Source of the DNA: Clostridia bacterium
Lineage (GTDB): Bacteria; Bacillota; Clostridia; Christensenellales; Aristaeellaceae
NCBI GenBank assembly: GCA_017427165.1
Contig: JAFRTK010000154.1
Location: 1-46,692 of the forward strand
Direction of reading: 5' to 3'
Length of the DNA: 46,692 bases
Shown: in pieces, positions 17,544 through 26,663 of the stretch
Numbering within the stretch: the first letter of the stretch is position 1
How the letters are laid out: each line of letters opens with the position of its first letter
Program-made: the position numbers and the translations under genes
The notes under the pieces: generated by a model
The model's input: the letters and a program-made list of their open reading frames with translations, nothing else
The model's database searches: none
Told to the model about the DNA's origin: nothing

Positions 17544-18761
17544 TTAACGAAGTGACTGCCTTTCCGTTCCGGAACGGCGGATGAAGGTGGCGGCAATTGC
17601 GATGGCCGCACCGACCGCGCATATTGCAACTGCGGTGAGCATGGTTGGACGGACACCGACGGTATCGAACATCCGGCCGCCGATCAGGCTGGACAATACC
17701 GAACCGATATTGGTCATGCTGAAGGCCAGACTCTGGGCCTTGGCAGAATCTTTCCGGTCCACGACCTGATCCGCATAGCTGACGATCAGGACCGTGTAGA
17801 GCGCATAGCTGGGGGCCTGCAGCGTCCGGGCAGCAAAGAGCAGCGGGACGTTCGGCGCCAGTGCGTAGGCCAGCAGTTTGATCACGAAGAAGATGAAGGA
17901 TGCCCGGATATACTGAACCGTGGTCCAGCGCTTCGGAAGGCGGGACGCGAACATCATAACCGGGACTTCCACAATGGCGGTATATGCGGCAAGATAACCC
18001 ATGATGGCTTCTCCTCCGCCGACATTCCGGACCACATTGATCAGGAAATTGCCATCGATATTATGCGCGATATAAATGAATATTGTGCCGAACAGCATGA
18101 GCCCGAAAGCCTTGTTCTCCCGGAAAAAGCCAATCAGCGAAGTGGACCTGGCGGAAACCGCTGTGCTGTCCGCAGGCAGGAGGGCTTCCGCCTGCCGGAG
18201 ATCCCGGTCTACCAGCCGGTTGCCAAAAAGCTGCAGGACTGTGACCGCCAGGCCGGCAAAGGGCAGCATCCGGTAGCCGAGCCTTTCGGTCAGGAATCCC
18301 AGGACGGTAGAAAGAATAACAAAGGAGAAGCTGCCCATGGAACGGGCAAAGCCGAAGTTGAAATCGGTTTTCGCATGCTCCAGGCGGACGCACAGGTCCA
18401 GGTTGACTGCGTTGACCGGAAGGGCAATCGCGATATAAAGCGTGAAGCAGACGGAACAGACAATCCCTTTGACCGGACTGATCCGGAGCAGGATGAGCAG
18501 GGCTGCCTGAAGCGCCAGCAGCACATTGATAACATGGGCATGGCGGATATTCCGGTTGCGGTCAATCCAGGCACCGAGGGCCGGGCCCAGGACCGCTCCG
18601 ACAACATTGCCGACCGCCATGATGAGCCCCAGCTCCATATTGGTGTAGCCGGCTCCCTGGAGGAATACGGCGGCATACTGGACAAAGACGCAGAAGGAAC
18701 TCCAGAAGCCGGCTGTGATGATCATATAGTGGAAGGTGACCGGTGAAATCCGCTTTTTCAT
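17544..18761 (-). CDS. MFS transporter (MFS_1-like)
   Basis: 405 residues with about 12 membrane helices and the MFS loop 2-3 motif region (GPALGAWIDRNRN). Overall form resembles the LacY/nucleoside-symporter-like branch (MFS_1_like) rather than the drug exporters. ATG 18761 has GAAAGG 9 bases upstream. It is 41 bases downstream of the hydroxyacid dehydrogenase on the same strand, so the two are probably co-transcribed from the promoter near 19790. A role in moving a hydroxy- or keto-acid is possible from this pairing, but that is inference. Confidence 0.85.
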   Translation of the reverse strand: MKKRISPVTFHYMIITAGFWSSFCVFVQYAAVFLQGAGYTNMELGLIMAVGNVVGAVLGPALGAWIDRNRNIRHAHVINVLLALQAALLILLRISPVKGIVCSVCFTLYIAIALPVNAVNLDLCVRLEHAKTDFNFGFARSMGSFSFVILSTVLGFLTERLGYRMLPFAGLAVTVLQLFGNRLVDRDLRQAEALLPADSTAVSARSTSLIGFFRENKAFGLMLFGTIFIYIAHNIDGNFLINVVRNVGGGEAIMGYLAAYTAIVEVPVMMFASRLPKRWTTVQYIRASFIFFVIKLLAYALAPNVPLLFAARTLQAPSYALYTVLIVSYADQVVDRKDSAKAQSLAFSMTNIGSVLSSLIGGRMFDTVGVRPTMLTAVAICAVGAAIAIAATFIRRSGTERQSLR

Positions 18762-18802
18762 AAAAACGACCTTTCGTATACGGGATGGGGGATTGTTCAG
18801 AA

Positions 18803-19750
18803 TCAGATGTTGACGCAGTTTCGGGGCGTTCCGATTTCAAATGCCCGGATGTTCAGGATTATCTCCTGCAGGCAGCGCTGCCGTGCTTCCAGGGCACCCC
18901 AGGCCATGTGCGGGGTCAGGCACACCCGGTCATCCGACCGGATGGCATAGAACGGATGATCTTCCGGGAACGGTTCCTGTGTGTAGACATCAATTCCCAG
19001 ACCGCCGATACGGTTTTCCAGGACTGCGTCCGCCAGAGCCTGCTCATCGGTGACTGCACCGCGTGCCACATTGATAAACAGCGCATCCGGTTTCATCAGG
19101 GAGATCATCTCGCGGGAGAAAAGGCCGCGTGTTTCGCTGTTGAGCGGAAGATGTACGCTGATGATGTCGGATTCCCGGCAGAGAGACGGAAGATCCACGC
19201 ATTCCACATCCGGCGCGGGGGTCCGCTTATAGGCGATGACCCTGCAGCCCAGCGCGCGGGCGATTGCCGCAACCTTCCGGCCGATATTGCCGTAACCGGC
19301 GATTCCCCAGGTTTTTCCGGCAAGCTCATGGAAGGCGGGTGACAGCTTGTTGGCGATTCCGCTTCGGGTATAATCGCCTGTACGGACAGTGCGGGTATAC
19401 TCCGGAAGACGGTTGGTGAGGTACAGCGCCATGGCTGCCGTGAGCTGGGCGACGCTGTCCGTGGAATACCCGACCACATTGGAGACCGTGATTCCGTGTG
19501 CACGGCACCAGGCAGTATCAATATTGTCATACCCGGTGGCGGCCACACAGATCAGCCGGACCCGGCTGCCGGACAGATTGGATTCGTTCAGGCGGATTTT
19601 ATTGATGATGACGGTATCGGCTTCCCGGACACGCGCAGCCACTTCATCCGGCGCGGTGGTCTGCCAGACTGTGACATCCCCGACTTCATCCAGGGGAGCA
19701 AGGGAAAGATCACTGCCGAGCGTGGCAGCATCGAGCACAGCAATACGCAT
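18803..19750 (-). CDS. D-2-hydroxyacid dehydrogenase, NAD-binding
   Basis: 315-residue cytosolic oxidoreductase that interconverts a 2-keto acid and a D-2-hydroxy acid. ATG 19750 is chosen because GGAGG lies 8 bases upstream; the frame extends 25 codons further without a ribosome site. The dinucleotide fold motif is G152-x-G154-x-x-G157 (AGYGNIG). The catalytic triad is Arg230 (NVARGAVT), Glu259 (DVYTQEP) and His281 (LTPHMAW). Substrate-domain contact is CVAATGYDNID. Closest in form to glycerate/hydroxypyruvate reductase-type members, but substrate cannot be fixed. Transcribed with the MFS gene that follows. Confidence 0.92.
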   Translation of the reverse strand: MRIAVLDAATLGSDLSLAPLDEVGDVTVWQTTAPDEVAARVREADTVIINKIRLNESNLSGSRVRLICVAATGYDNIDTAWCRAHGITVSNVVGYSTDSVAQLTAAMALYLTNRLPEYTRTVRTGDYTRSGIANKLSPAFHELAGKTWGIAGYGNIGRKVAAIARALGCRVIAYKRTPAPDVECVDLPSLCRESDIISVHLPLNSETRGLFSREMISLMKPDALFINVARGAVTDEQALADAVLENRIGGLGIDVYTQEPFPEDHPFYAIRSDDRVCLTPHMAWGALEARQRCLQEIILNIRAFEIGTPRNCVNI

Positions 19751-19784
19751 TGGACAAGCCTCCGGAAATGATTTCTGATAAGCC

Positions 19785-19813
19785 ATCATACCATAGATCG
19801 GAAGGAAAGAGAA
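19785..19813 (-). promoter_or_regulatory. Promoter of the dehydrogenase-MFS pair
   Basis: On the minus strand TATGAT (19785-19790) is preceded by TGG, an extended -10, with a weak TTCTCT (19808-19813) 17 bases upstream. It is divergent from the FprA promoter. Confidence 0.55.
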
Positions 19814-19835
19814 GATATCGGGCAATATGAACCGG

Positions 19836-19864
19836 TTGCACGCGGAAAGAAGTACATGTATAAT
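19836..19864 (+). promoter_or_regulatory. Promoter of the FprA gene
   Basis: TTGCAC (19836-19841), 17 bases, TATAAT (19859-19864), with the start expected about 35 bases before ATG 19906. Confidence 0.8.
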
Positions 19865-19905
19865 AACAATAATCCAAAAAACAGAAAACAGGAGAGGGAC
19901 CGGCG

Positions 19906-21063
19906 ATGAACATCACAAAGGATATCCGCTATATCGGCGTCAATGACCATCAGATCGACCTGTTTGAGGGACAGTATATTGTTCCTGAAGGCATGGCATA
20001 TAATTCCTATGTAATCCTGGACCGGCAGATTGCCGTGATGGACAGCGTGGACCGGCATTTCGGAACGGAATGGCTGAACAATCTCGCGGAAGCGCTGGAA
20101 GGCCGGCAGCCGGATTACCTGGTTGTCCAGCACATGGAACCGGACCATTCCGCCAATATCCTCGCTTTTGCGGAAAAATACCCGCAGGCGAAGATTGTCG
20201 CTTCTGCCAAGGCGTTTACGATGATGAAGAACTTCTACGGGGATGATTTCGCCGAAAAGCGGATTGTGGCCGGTGAGGGCGATACACTGGAACTGGGCAC
20301 CCATACCCTGAAGTTCATCACGGCCCCGATGGTTCACTGGCCGGAAGTCATTATGACCTATGACTGCACGGACAAGGTGCTGTTTTCCGCGGACGCATTC
20401 GGCAAGTTCGGCGCGCTGGATGCGGAGGATCCGGAAGGCTGGGCCTGCGAAGCCCGGCGGTATTATTTCGGCATCGTCGGGAAGTACGGCGCCCAGGTAC
20501 AGGCCCTGCTGAAAAAGGCAGCCGCACTGGAAATCAAAACGATCTGTCCGCTGCACGGACCGGTGCTGGCGGAGGATCTCGACACATATCTCAACCTTTA
20601 CCAGACCTGGTCGTCCTACGGCGTGGAAAGCGAAGGCGTCGTTATCTGCTATACTTCCGTATACGGCAACACGGAGAAGGCTGTGGAGCTGCTGGCGGAA
20701 AAGCTGAAGGAGAAGGGATGCCCGAAGGTGGCGGTGAACGACCTGGCGCGGTGCGACATGCCCGAAGCCGTTGAGGACGCGTTCCGCTACGGGAAGCTGG
20801 TCCTGGCAACCACCACCTACAACGCGGAGATTTTCCCCTTTATGAAGCAGTTCATAGACCACCTGACGGAGCGCGGTTTCCGGGGCCGGAAGATTGGCCT
20901 GATCGAGAACGGCAGCTGGGCGCCGATGGCGGCCAAGGTGATGCACGGCATGCTGGAAGACTGCAAGGACACCACGTTTGCCGAAACCACCGTGCGGATC
21001 ATGTCCGCAATGAACGAGGAAAACAAGGCCCAGATTGAGAAACTGGCGGAGGAAATGCTGTAA
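19906..21063 (+). CDS. FprA-family A-type flavo-diiron protein
   Basis: 385-residue cytosolic flavo-diiron enzyme that reduces O2 to water and/or NO to N2O, protecting anaerobes. The metallo-beta-lactamase-like half carries all the diiron ligands: His76, Glu78, Asp80 and His81 (HMEPDH), His144 (MVHWPE), Asp163 (SADAFGKFG) and His217 (CPLHGP). The flavodoxin half begins near residue 247 (VICYTSVYGNTEKAVE, the FMN phosphate loop). No rubredoxin domain is fused, so this is a class A protein needing a separate rubredoxin donor. AGGAGAGGG precedes ATG 19906. Transcribed alone, between its promoter and the terminator at 21082. Confidence 0.96.
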   Translation: MNITKDIRYIGVNDHQIDLFEGQYIVPEGMAYNSYVILDRQIAVMDSVDRHFGTEWLNNLAEALEGRQPDYLVVQHMEPDHSANILAFAEKYPQAKIVASAKAFTMMKNFYGDDFAEKRIVAGEGDTLELGTHTLKFITAPMVHWPEVIMTYDCTDKVLFSADAFGKFGALDAEDPEGWACEARRYYFGIVGKYGAQVQALLKKAAALEIKTICPLHGPVLAEDLDTYLNLYQTWSSYGVESEGVVICYTSVYGNTEKAVELLAEKLKEKGCPKVAVNDLARCDMPEAVEDAFRYGKLVLATTTYNAEIFPFMKQFIDHLTERGFRGRKIGLIENGSWAPMAAKVMHGMLEDCKDTTFAETTVRIMSAMNEENKAQIEKLAEEML

Positions 21064-21081
21064 GGCAGCGGAAAAAGACTG

Positions 21082-21127
21082 AAAAAGCCGATCCGGAGGA
21101 CGGATGTCCTGCCGGACCGGCTTTTTT
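21082..21127. terminator. Bidirectional terminator between fprA and carB
   Basis: AAAAAGCCG-AT-CCGG-AGGAC with loop GGAT, then GTCCT-G-CCGG-AC-CGGCTTTTTT: three stacked stems and T tracts on both strands. It ends fprA on the right and the arginine operon on the left. Confidence 0.93.
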
Positions 21128-21138
21128 GATGGATGTTT

Positions 21139-24100
21139 TCAGCGGCGCATGCAGTTGATATCCACCAGTTCCGTGTTTTCCAGGGTAAAGCGGGAACCCA
21201 GGATATCCATCAGTGCATTGGCGGTATCCAGCGATGTCATGCAGGGGATGCCCAGGACCATGGCCCGGCGGTGGAGCGCAGTATAGTCGCCCACGGTGTC
21301 ATCCTTGACAGCACCGGTGTATATGATGTAGTTTACAGAGCCGTTTTCCATGAGCCCGAAGATCTCATCGCTGATTTTCGGATCCGCTACGGGAGTGACA
21401 TGGATGCCGACCGCGGAAATCGCACGGGCAGTATCCTTGGTGGCGTATACGCTGATTCCCTGGTCATAACAGCGTTTGGCGACGGCAATCGCATCCGGGA
21501 AGTCCTCGTCTTCCACAGACAGCAGGACACCGGTTCTGTTCTTTTCCCGGGCGGTGGGCAGGTGGAAACCGGCAGCGGACAGTCCTTTGAACAGCGCTTC
21601 CGCCTTGGTGATGCCGATGCCGAGGACTTCACCCGTGGATTTCATTTCCGGACCAAGGATGGAGTCTGCATCGTTCAGTTTCTCAAAGGAGAAAACCGGC
21701 ACCTTGATGGCGCAGTACGGCGGGGCCTTGTACAGCCCTGTGCCGAAGCCCAGGTCCTTCAGCGGCTCATCCAGCATGACGCGGGACGCCAGGTCCACCA
21801 TCGGGACACCTGTGACCTTGGAAATATACGGTACGGTGCGGGATGCCCTGGGATTTACCTCAATGACATACAGCTCATTGTCAAAGATCAGGTACTGGAT
21901 ATTGACCAGGCCTTTGGTGCCCAGTGCCAGAGCCAGCTTGGTGGAGATATCGCAGATCTTTTCCTGGAACTTCTCCGTAAGGTTGAAGGGCGGATAGACG
22001 GCGATGGAGTCGCCGCTGTGGACGCCGGCCCGCTCAATATGCTCCATGATGCCGGGGATCAGGACATCGCGGCCATCGGAGATAACATCGACCTCCAGCT
22101 CGATTCCGGGGAGGTACTGGTCCACGAGAACCGGGTTTTCAATCCCGCCGGCGAGAATGCGGCGCATATAATCCTCCGTATGCGCCCGGCTGCGGGAAAT
22201 GGTCATATTCTGGCCGCCGATGACGTAGGAGGGACGGAGCAGAACCGGATAGCCCAACTCTTCCGCCGCGGCAACCGCTTCCTCCATCGTGCGGACGCCC
22301 ATGCCGCGGGGACGGCGGATGCCGAACTGCTCCAGCAGCGCATCAAAGCGTTCCCGGTCTTCCGCAATATCGATGGATTCGGCACTGGTGCCCAGGATGC
22401 GGATGCCCTGTGAATTCAGGAACTGCGTCAGCTTGATGGCGGTCTGGCCACCGAAGGCAACCACAACGCCCACGGGCTGTTCCACCTCAATGACATTCAT
22501 GACGTCTTCCGGGGTAAGCGGCTCAAAGTAGAGCCGGTCGGCGGTATCATAGTCGGTGGAGACCGTTTCGGGGTTGTTGTTGATGATGACCACATCGTAC
22601 CCGATACGGCGCAGCGTCCAGACGCAGTGGACCGAGGAATAGTCAAACTCGATGCCCTGGCCGATCCGGATGGGACCGGAACCCAGGACGATGACGACCG
22701 GACGGCCGGAACGCTTCAGGCTCCGGGATTCGCAGGCTTTGTCCGTGCAGGAGTAGAAGTAGGGGGTCTCCGCGGCGAATTCCGCGCCGCAGGTGTCGAC
22801 CATTTTGTAGCTCATCTTCCAGCCGGGCACAGATTCTGCACCGGTAATGCGTTTGATGGCATTATCCGGATAGCCCATGCGCTTGAAGCACTCATAATCC
22901 CCGGGTTGCAGGCCTTTGCCCTGCGTCCGCTGTTCGAGTTCCGCCATGGCACGGAGACGGTACAGGAAGAACCGGTCGATTTTCGTGATCTCAAAGATCT
23001 CATCGACAGTCAGCCCCTGCTTCAGGGCTTCAAAGACCGTAAAGAGCCGATGGTCATCCTGGCGGGCAAGGCGGTCGCGGACCGGCTCATCCGTCAGCGG
23101 CGGGGCATTCAGCGTATCGAGGGAGATTTCTGCGCCGCGGACTGCCTTCATCAGGGCTTCCTCAAAGCGCTGGCCGATGGCCATGACCTCACCGGTGGCT
23201 TTCATCTGGGTTCCCAGGCGGCGTGAAGAACCGTAGAACTTATCAAAGGGCCACTTCGGGAACTTGACGACCACATAGTCCACGGTCGGTTCGAAGCAGG
23301 CACAGGTTTTTCCGGTGATATCATTGGTGATTTCATCCAGGGTGTAACCCAGGGCGAGGCGGGTGGTGATCTTCGCGATCGGATAGCCGGTGGCCTTGCT
23401 GGCCAGGGCGGAGGAACGGCTGACGCGGGGATTGACTTCAATGACCGCGTACTCAAAGGAATCCGGATTCAGCGCGAACTGGCAGTTGCATCCGCCGACA
23501 ATTCCGATGGCGCTGATGATATCCAGCGAGGCGGTGCGGAGCATCTGGTATTCCTTGTCCGAAAGGGTCAGCGCCGGGGCAACGACCACGCTGTCGCCGG
23601 TATGGATGCCGACGGGGTCCACATTTTCCATGGAACAGACTGCAATGACATTGCCCTGCGCGTCCCGCATGGTTTCGAATTCAATTTCCTTCCAGCCGGA
23701 AATGCACTTTTCCACCAGGATCTGGGTGATGGGAGACGCATCCAGGCCGGTTCGGGCGATCTGGCGCATTTCCGCTTCATTCGCAGCAATACCACCGCCG
23801 CTGCCGCCCAGCGTATAGGCGGGGCGCACAATGACCGGATAGCCGATGTCCGAGGCTGCCCTGAGGGCGTCTTCCAGCGTTTCCGCAATTTCAGAGGGGA
23901 CACAGGGCTGGCCGGCGTTCAGCATGGTCTCCCGGAACTTTTCGCGGTCTTCAGCCCGCTCGATGGCCTCAATGGGGGAACCGAGCAGGCGGACACCGAA
24001 CTCATCCAGCGTTCCGTTACGGCTCAGCTGCATGGCCAGGGTCAGGCCGGTCTGTCCGCCGAGACCGGCAATCAGCCCGTCCGGGCGTTCCTTTTCGATC

Positions 24101-24330
24101 ACACGGCGGACCGTAGCAGCATTCAGCGGTTCCAGGTAGATTTCATCCGCCAGGTGCTGGTCCGTCATGATGGTGGCGGGGTTGGAGTTGACCAGGACCA
24201 CATTGATGCCTTCCGCTTTCAGTACGCGGCAGGCCTGGGCACCGGCGTAGTCGAATTCAGCGGCCTGTCCGATGACAATCGGACCGGAACCGATCACCAG
24301 GACTTTTTTGATGGAACTGTCTTTAGGCAT
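21139..24330 (-). CDS. carB: Carbamoyl-phosphate synthase large subunit
   Basis: 1063 residues, the full family length. Uses ammonia from CarA, bicarbonate and two ATP to make carbamoyl phosphate for arginine and pyrimidines. The two homologous ATP-grasp halves are visible: the first starts at VLVIGSGPIVIGQAAEFDYA and the second near VIVLGSGPIRIGQGIEFDYS. Each holds GGQTGLTLA or GGQTAIKLT. The C-terminal MGS-like allosteric domain begins near residue 930 (GVLLSVEDEDF). It overlaps carA by 8 bases (ATG 24330), so translation is coupled. It is the last gene of the arginine operon, ended by the bidirectional hairpin. Confidence 0.97.
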   Translation of the reverse strand: MPKDSSIKKVLVIGSGPIVIGQAAEFDYAGAQACRVLKAEGINVVLVNSNPATIMTDQHLADEIYLEPLNAATVRRVIEKERPDGLIAGLGGQTGLTLAMQLSRNGTLDEFGVRLLGSPIEAIERAEDREKFRETMLNAGQPCVPSEIAETLEDALRAASDIGYPVIVRPAYTLGGSGGGIAANEAEMRQIARTGLDASPITQILVEKCISGWKEIEFETMRDAQGNVIAVCSMENVDPVGIHTGDSVVVAPALTLSDKEYQMLRTASLDIISAIGIVGGCNCQFALNPDSFEYAVIEVNPRVSRSSALASKATGYPIAKITTRLALGYTLDEITNDITGKTCACFEPTVDYVVVKFPKWPFDKFYGSSRRLGTQMKATGEVMAIGQRFEEALMKAVRGAEISLDTLNAPPLTDEPVRDRLARQDDHRLFTVFEALKQGLTVDEIFEITKIDRFFLYRLRAMAELEQRTQGKGLQPGDYECFKRMGYPDNAIKRITGAESVPGWKMSYKMVDTCGAEFAAETPYFYSCTDKACESRSLKRSGRPVVIVLGSGPIRIGQGIEFDYSSVHCVWTLRRIGYDVVIINNNPETVSTDYDTADRLYFEPLTPEDVMNVIEVEQPVGVVVAFGGQTAIKLTQFLNSQGIRILGTSAESIDIAEDRERFDALLEQFGIRRPRGMGVRTMEEAVAAAEELGYPVLLRPSYVIGGQNMTISRSRAHTEDYMRRILAGGIENPVLVDQYLPGIELEVDVISDGRDVLIPGIMEHIERAGVHSGDSIAVYPPFNLTEKFQEKICDISTKLALALGTKGLVNIQYLIFDNELYVIEVNPRASRTVPYISKVTGVPMVDLASRVMLDEPLKDLGFGTGLYKAPPYCAIKVPVFSFEKLNDADSILGPEMKSTGEVLGIGITKAEALFKGLSAAGFHLPTAREKNRTGVLLSVEDEDFPDAIAVAKRCYDQGISVYATKDTARAISAVGIHVTPVADPKISDEIFGLMENGSVNYIIYTGAVKDDTVGDYTALHRRAMVLGIPCMTSLDTANALMDILGSRFTLENTELVDINCMRR

Positions 24331-25381
24331 TTTTCATCATCCTTTCCACAAAACGATCGAACAGGACCGCGGTATCCCGGGGACCGGACGCGGCCTCGGG
24401 GTGGAACTGGACAGTGAAGCAGTTCAGGTCCGGGTAATCCATTCCTTCACAGCTGCCGTCATTGGCATTCCGGAAGGATTCCGTTCCGGTACCCTTCAGG
24501 GAACCCGCCACAACCGCATAGCCGTGATTCTGGGAGGTAATATAGGTCCGGCCGGCTGCCAGGTCGCGGACCGGCTGGTTGCCGCCGCGGTGGCCGTATT
24601 TCAGCTTGACGGTATCGCCGCCGAGGGCGAGGGCAGCCAGCTGGTGGCCCAGGCAGATGCCGAAGACCGGCTTTTTCCCGATCAGCTTTTTCAGCTCGGC
24701 AATGCAGGCCGTGTTTTCCTTGGGATCCCCGGGACCGTTGGACAGCATGATTCCGTCCGCACCGGAGGCCAGAATGGTTTCCGCAGCGGTGTCCGACGGC
24801 CATACCGTGACGGAACAGCCCCGCTTCTGCAGGCTGCGGATGATATTGTGCTTTGCACCGTAATCAATCAGGGCGACCTTGCATTTTTCCTCCCCGTCAG
24901 CCGGGAAGTATTCCTTTATGTTGGAGGAAACGGAAGCCACGGCATTCCGGACGGAAAACGCGCGGATTTCACTGAGATCCGAAGGAATTTCATCACAGAT
25001 CATGGCATTCATGACGCCTTCTTCCCGGGTGATCCGGACGATCTCCCGCGTATCCACACCGCACAGGCCGGGGATTCCTTTGGCCACCAGGTACTCATTC
25101 AGCGGATAGGCGGAACGGAAGTTGGAAGGCGTATCGCACAGGTCCCGGACAATATAGCCGAAAAGCGTGCTGTTTCCTTCAAAGTCCTCCTCGATGACAC
25201 CGTAGTTTCCGATCAGCGGGAAGGTCTGGGTGACAATCTGGCCATAATAACTGGGATCAGTCAGCGTTTCCAGGTATCCTTCCATGCCGGTGGTGAACAC
25301 CAGTTCACCGATCCGGTCCATATGCGCGCCGATGCGGCGGCCTTCAAAGACAGTGCCATTGGCCAGAACAAGATATGACAT
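24323..25381 (-). CDS. carA: Carbamoyl-phosphate synthase small (glutaminase) subunit
   Basis: 352 residues. Class I glutamine amidotransferase that frees ammonia and channels it to CarB. The N-terminal CPSase small-chain domain begins YLVLANGTVFEG. The catalytic triad is Cys243 (FGICLGHQLA), His327 and Glu329 (FHPEAASGP). CGGAGG lies upstream of ATG 25381. It follows argD by 79 bases and overlaps carB. Placement in the arg operon suggests this copy serves arginine synthesis and may be arginine-controlled; whether a second, pyrimidine copy exists cannot be told from this window. Confidence 0.97.
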   Translation of the reverse strand: MSYLVLANGTVFEGRRIGAHMDRIGELVFTTGMEGYLETLTDPSYYGQIVTQTFPLIGNYGVIEEDFEGNSTLFGYIVRDLCDTPSNFRSAYPLNEYLVAKGIPGLCGVDTREIVRITREEGVMNAMICDEIPSDLSEIRAFSVRNAVASVSSNIKEYFPADGEEKCKVALIDYGAKHNIIRSLQKRGCSVTVWPSDTAAETILASGADGIMLSNGPGDPKENTACIAELKKLIGKKPVFGICLGHQLAALALGGDTVKLKYGHRGGNQPVRDLAAGRTYITSQNHGYAVVAGSLKGTGTESFRNANDGSCEGMDYPDLNCFTVQFHPEAASGPRDTAVLFDRFVERMMKNA

Positions 25382-25460
25382 ACAGCGTCCTCCGGTTTTT
25401 TATAAATTCTGCGGACTGCGCAGGGTATACCGGGATACGGGAGCCCAAGGGAACCGGGAT

Positions 25461-26630
25461 TTATCCGCAGACTTCGCAGATCACCGCGGCAGCCTTGCGG
25501 AGGAGATCCTCCGGAATGTTCAGGGCGGGGAGAAGCCGGACCTTATTTTTGGCAGTCAGGCAGAGCACGCCGCGCTCCATACAGGCGGCGACCACTTCAC
25601 CTGCCGGTTTGACGGTTTCCAGGCCGAGCATCAGGCCCAGGCCGGATACGGACTTAATCCCCGGACATGCTTCGAGCAGGCTCCGGAGCAGATCGGCCTT
25701 GCTGCGGACTTCCTGAAGGAAATCATCCGTCAGCCGGTTTACCACGGACAGCGCGGCCGCGGCGGCAACCGGGTTTCCGCCGAAGGTGGAACCGTGGTCG
25801 CCATAGGAAAGGACATGCTGCACCTTTTCCGAGAGCAGGGCGGCGCCCATCGGCAGGCCGCCGGCCAGGCCCTTGGCCGTGGAAACCACATCCGGATGGA
25901 GCCCGTAATGCATATAGGCATACATCTGTCCGGAACGGCCGTTGCCGGTCTGGACTTCATCGACCATAAGGAGGATATCCTGCTCACGGACAAACCGGTC
26001 GAGTGCGGAAGCAAACTCCGGATCCAGCGGAATAACGCCGCCTTCGCCCTGCACGCATTCGACCAGCACGGCGGCGATCGTTCCGGTTTCGCACAGGGCG
26101 GCAAGGGCGTCCATGTCGCCGGCATCAATATGCGCGAAGCCGGGCGTCAGGGGCTGGAAAAGCTCATGGTAGTGATCCTGCCCGGTGGCGGAAAGCGTGG
26201 TCAGGGTGCGGCCGTGGAAGCTGTTTTTCAGCGTTACGATGGTGGAGCAGGACGGTCCCTTATGCTCCGCTGCCCATTTCCGGGCCACCTTGATGGCACA
26301 TTCATTGGCTTCCGCCCCGGAATTGCAGAAGAATACCTTTTTCATGCCGGTTTTCTCACACAGGGCTTTCGCCAGCAGCGCACATGGTTCGGTGTAATAC
26401 AGGTTGGACATATGCTGCACCGTGTGGATCTGCTTTTCCACAGCCGCAATCCATTCCGGATCCGCAATCCCAAAGGAGGTGACGGCGATTCCGGAACCCA
26501 TATCGATATACTCCCGGCCGCCGGCATCCCGGACAACAGATCCGCTGCCGGAGACGATCTCCAGCGGGAACCGCTTATAGGTATTGGCAACATATTCCCG
26601 GTCCAGATTCATAACGGACATATCACTCAC
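25461..26630 (-). CDS. argD: Acetylornithine aminotransferase
   Basis: 389-residue class III PLP aminotransferase that converts N-acetylglutamate semialdehyde to N2-acetylornithine. Key sites: the PLP Lys253 (STAKGLAGG), the Asp224-Glu225 with Gln227 pair (VDEVQTGNGRSG), the phosphate-binding loop NSGAEANE (103-110) and NSFHGRT. The start is GTG 26630 with AGGA 7 bases upstream; an in-frame ATG at 26621 is an alternative. It sits between argB and carA in the operon, which supports ArgD over the related ornithine or GABA aminotransferases. Confidence 0.95.
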   Translation of the reverse strand: MSDMSVMNLDREYVANTYKRFPLEIVSGSGSVVRDAGGREYIDMGSGIAVTSFGIADPEWIAAVEKQIHTVQHMSNLYYTEPCALLAKALCEKTGMKKVFFCNSGAEANECAIKVARKWAAEHKGPSCSTIVTLKNSFHGRTLTTLSATGQDHYHELFQPLTPGFAHIDAGDMDALAALCETGTIAAVLVECVQGEGGVIPLDPEFASALDRFVREQDILLMVDEVQTGNGRSGQMYAYMHYGLHPDVVSTAKGLAGGLPMGAALLSEKVQHVLSYGDHGSTFGGNPVAAAAALSVVNRLTDDFLQEVRSKADLLRSLLEACPGIKSVSGLGLMLGLETVKPAGEVVAACMERGVLCLTAKNKVRLLPALNIPEDLLRKAAAVICEVCG

Positions 26631-26663
26631 GCTCTTTTCCTGTCGTATTGGGGAAAAACGCTG

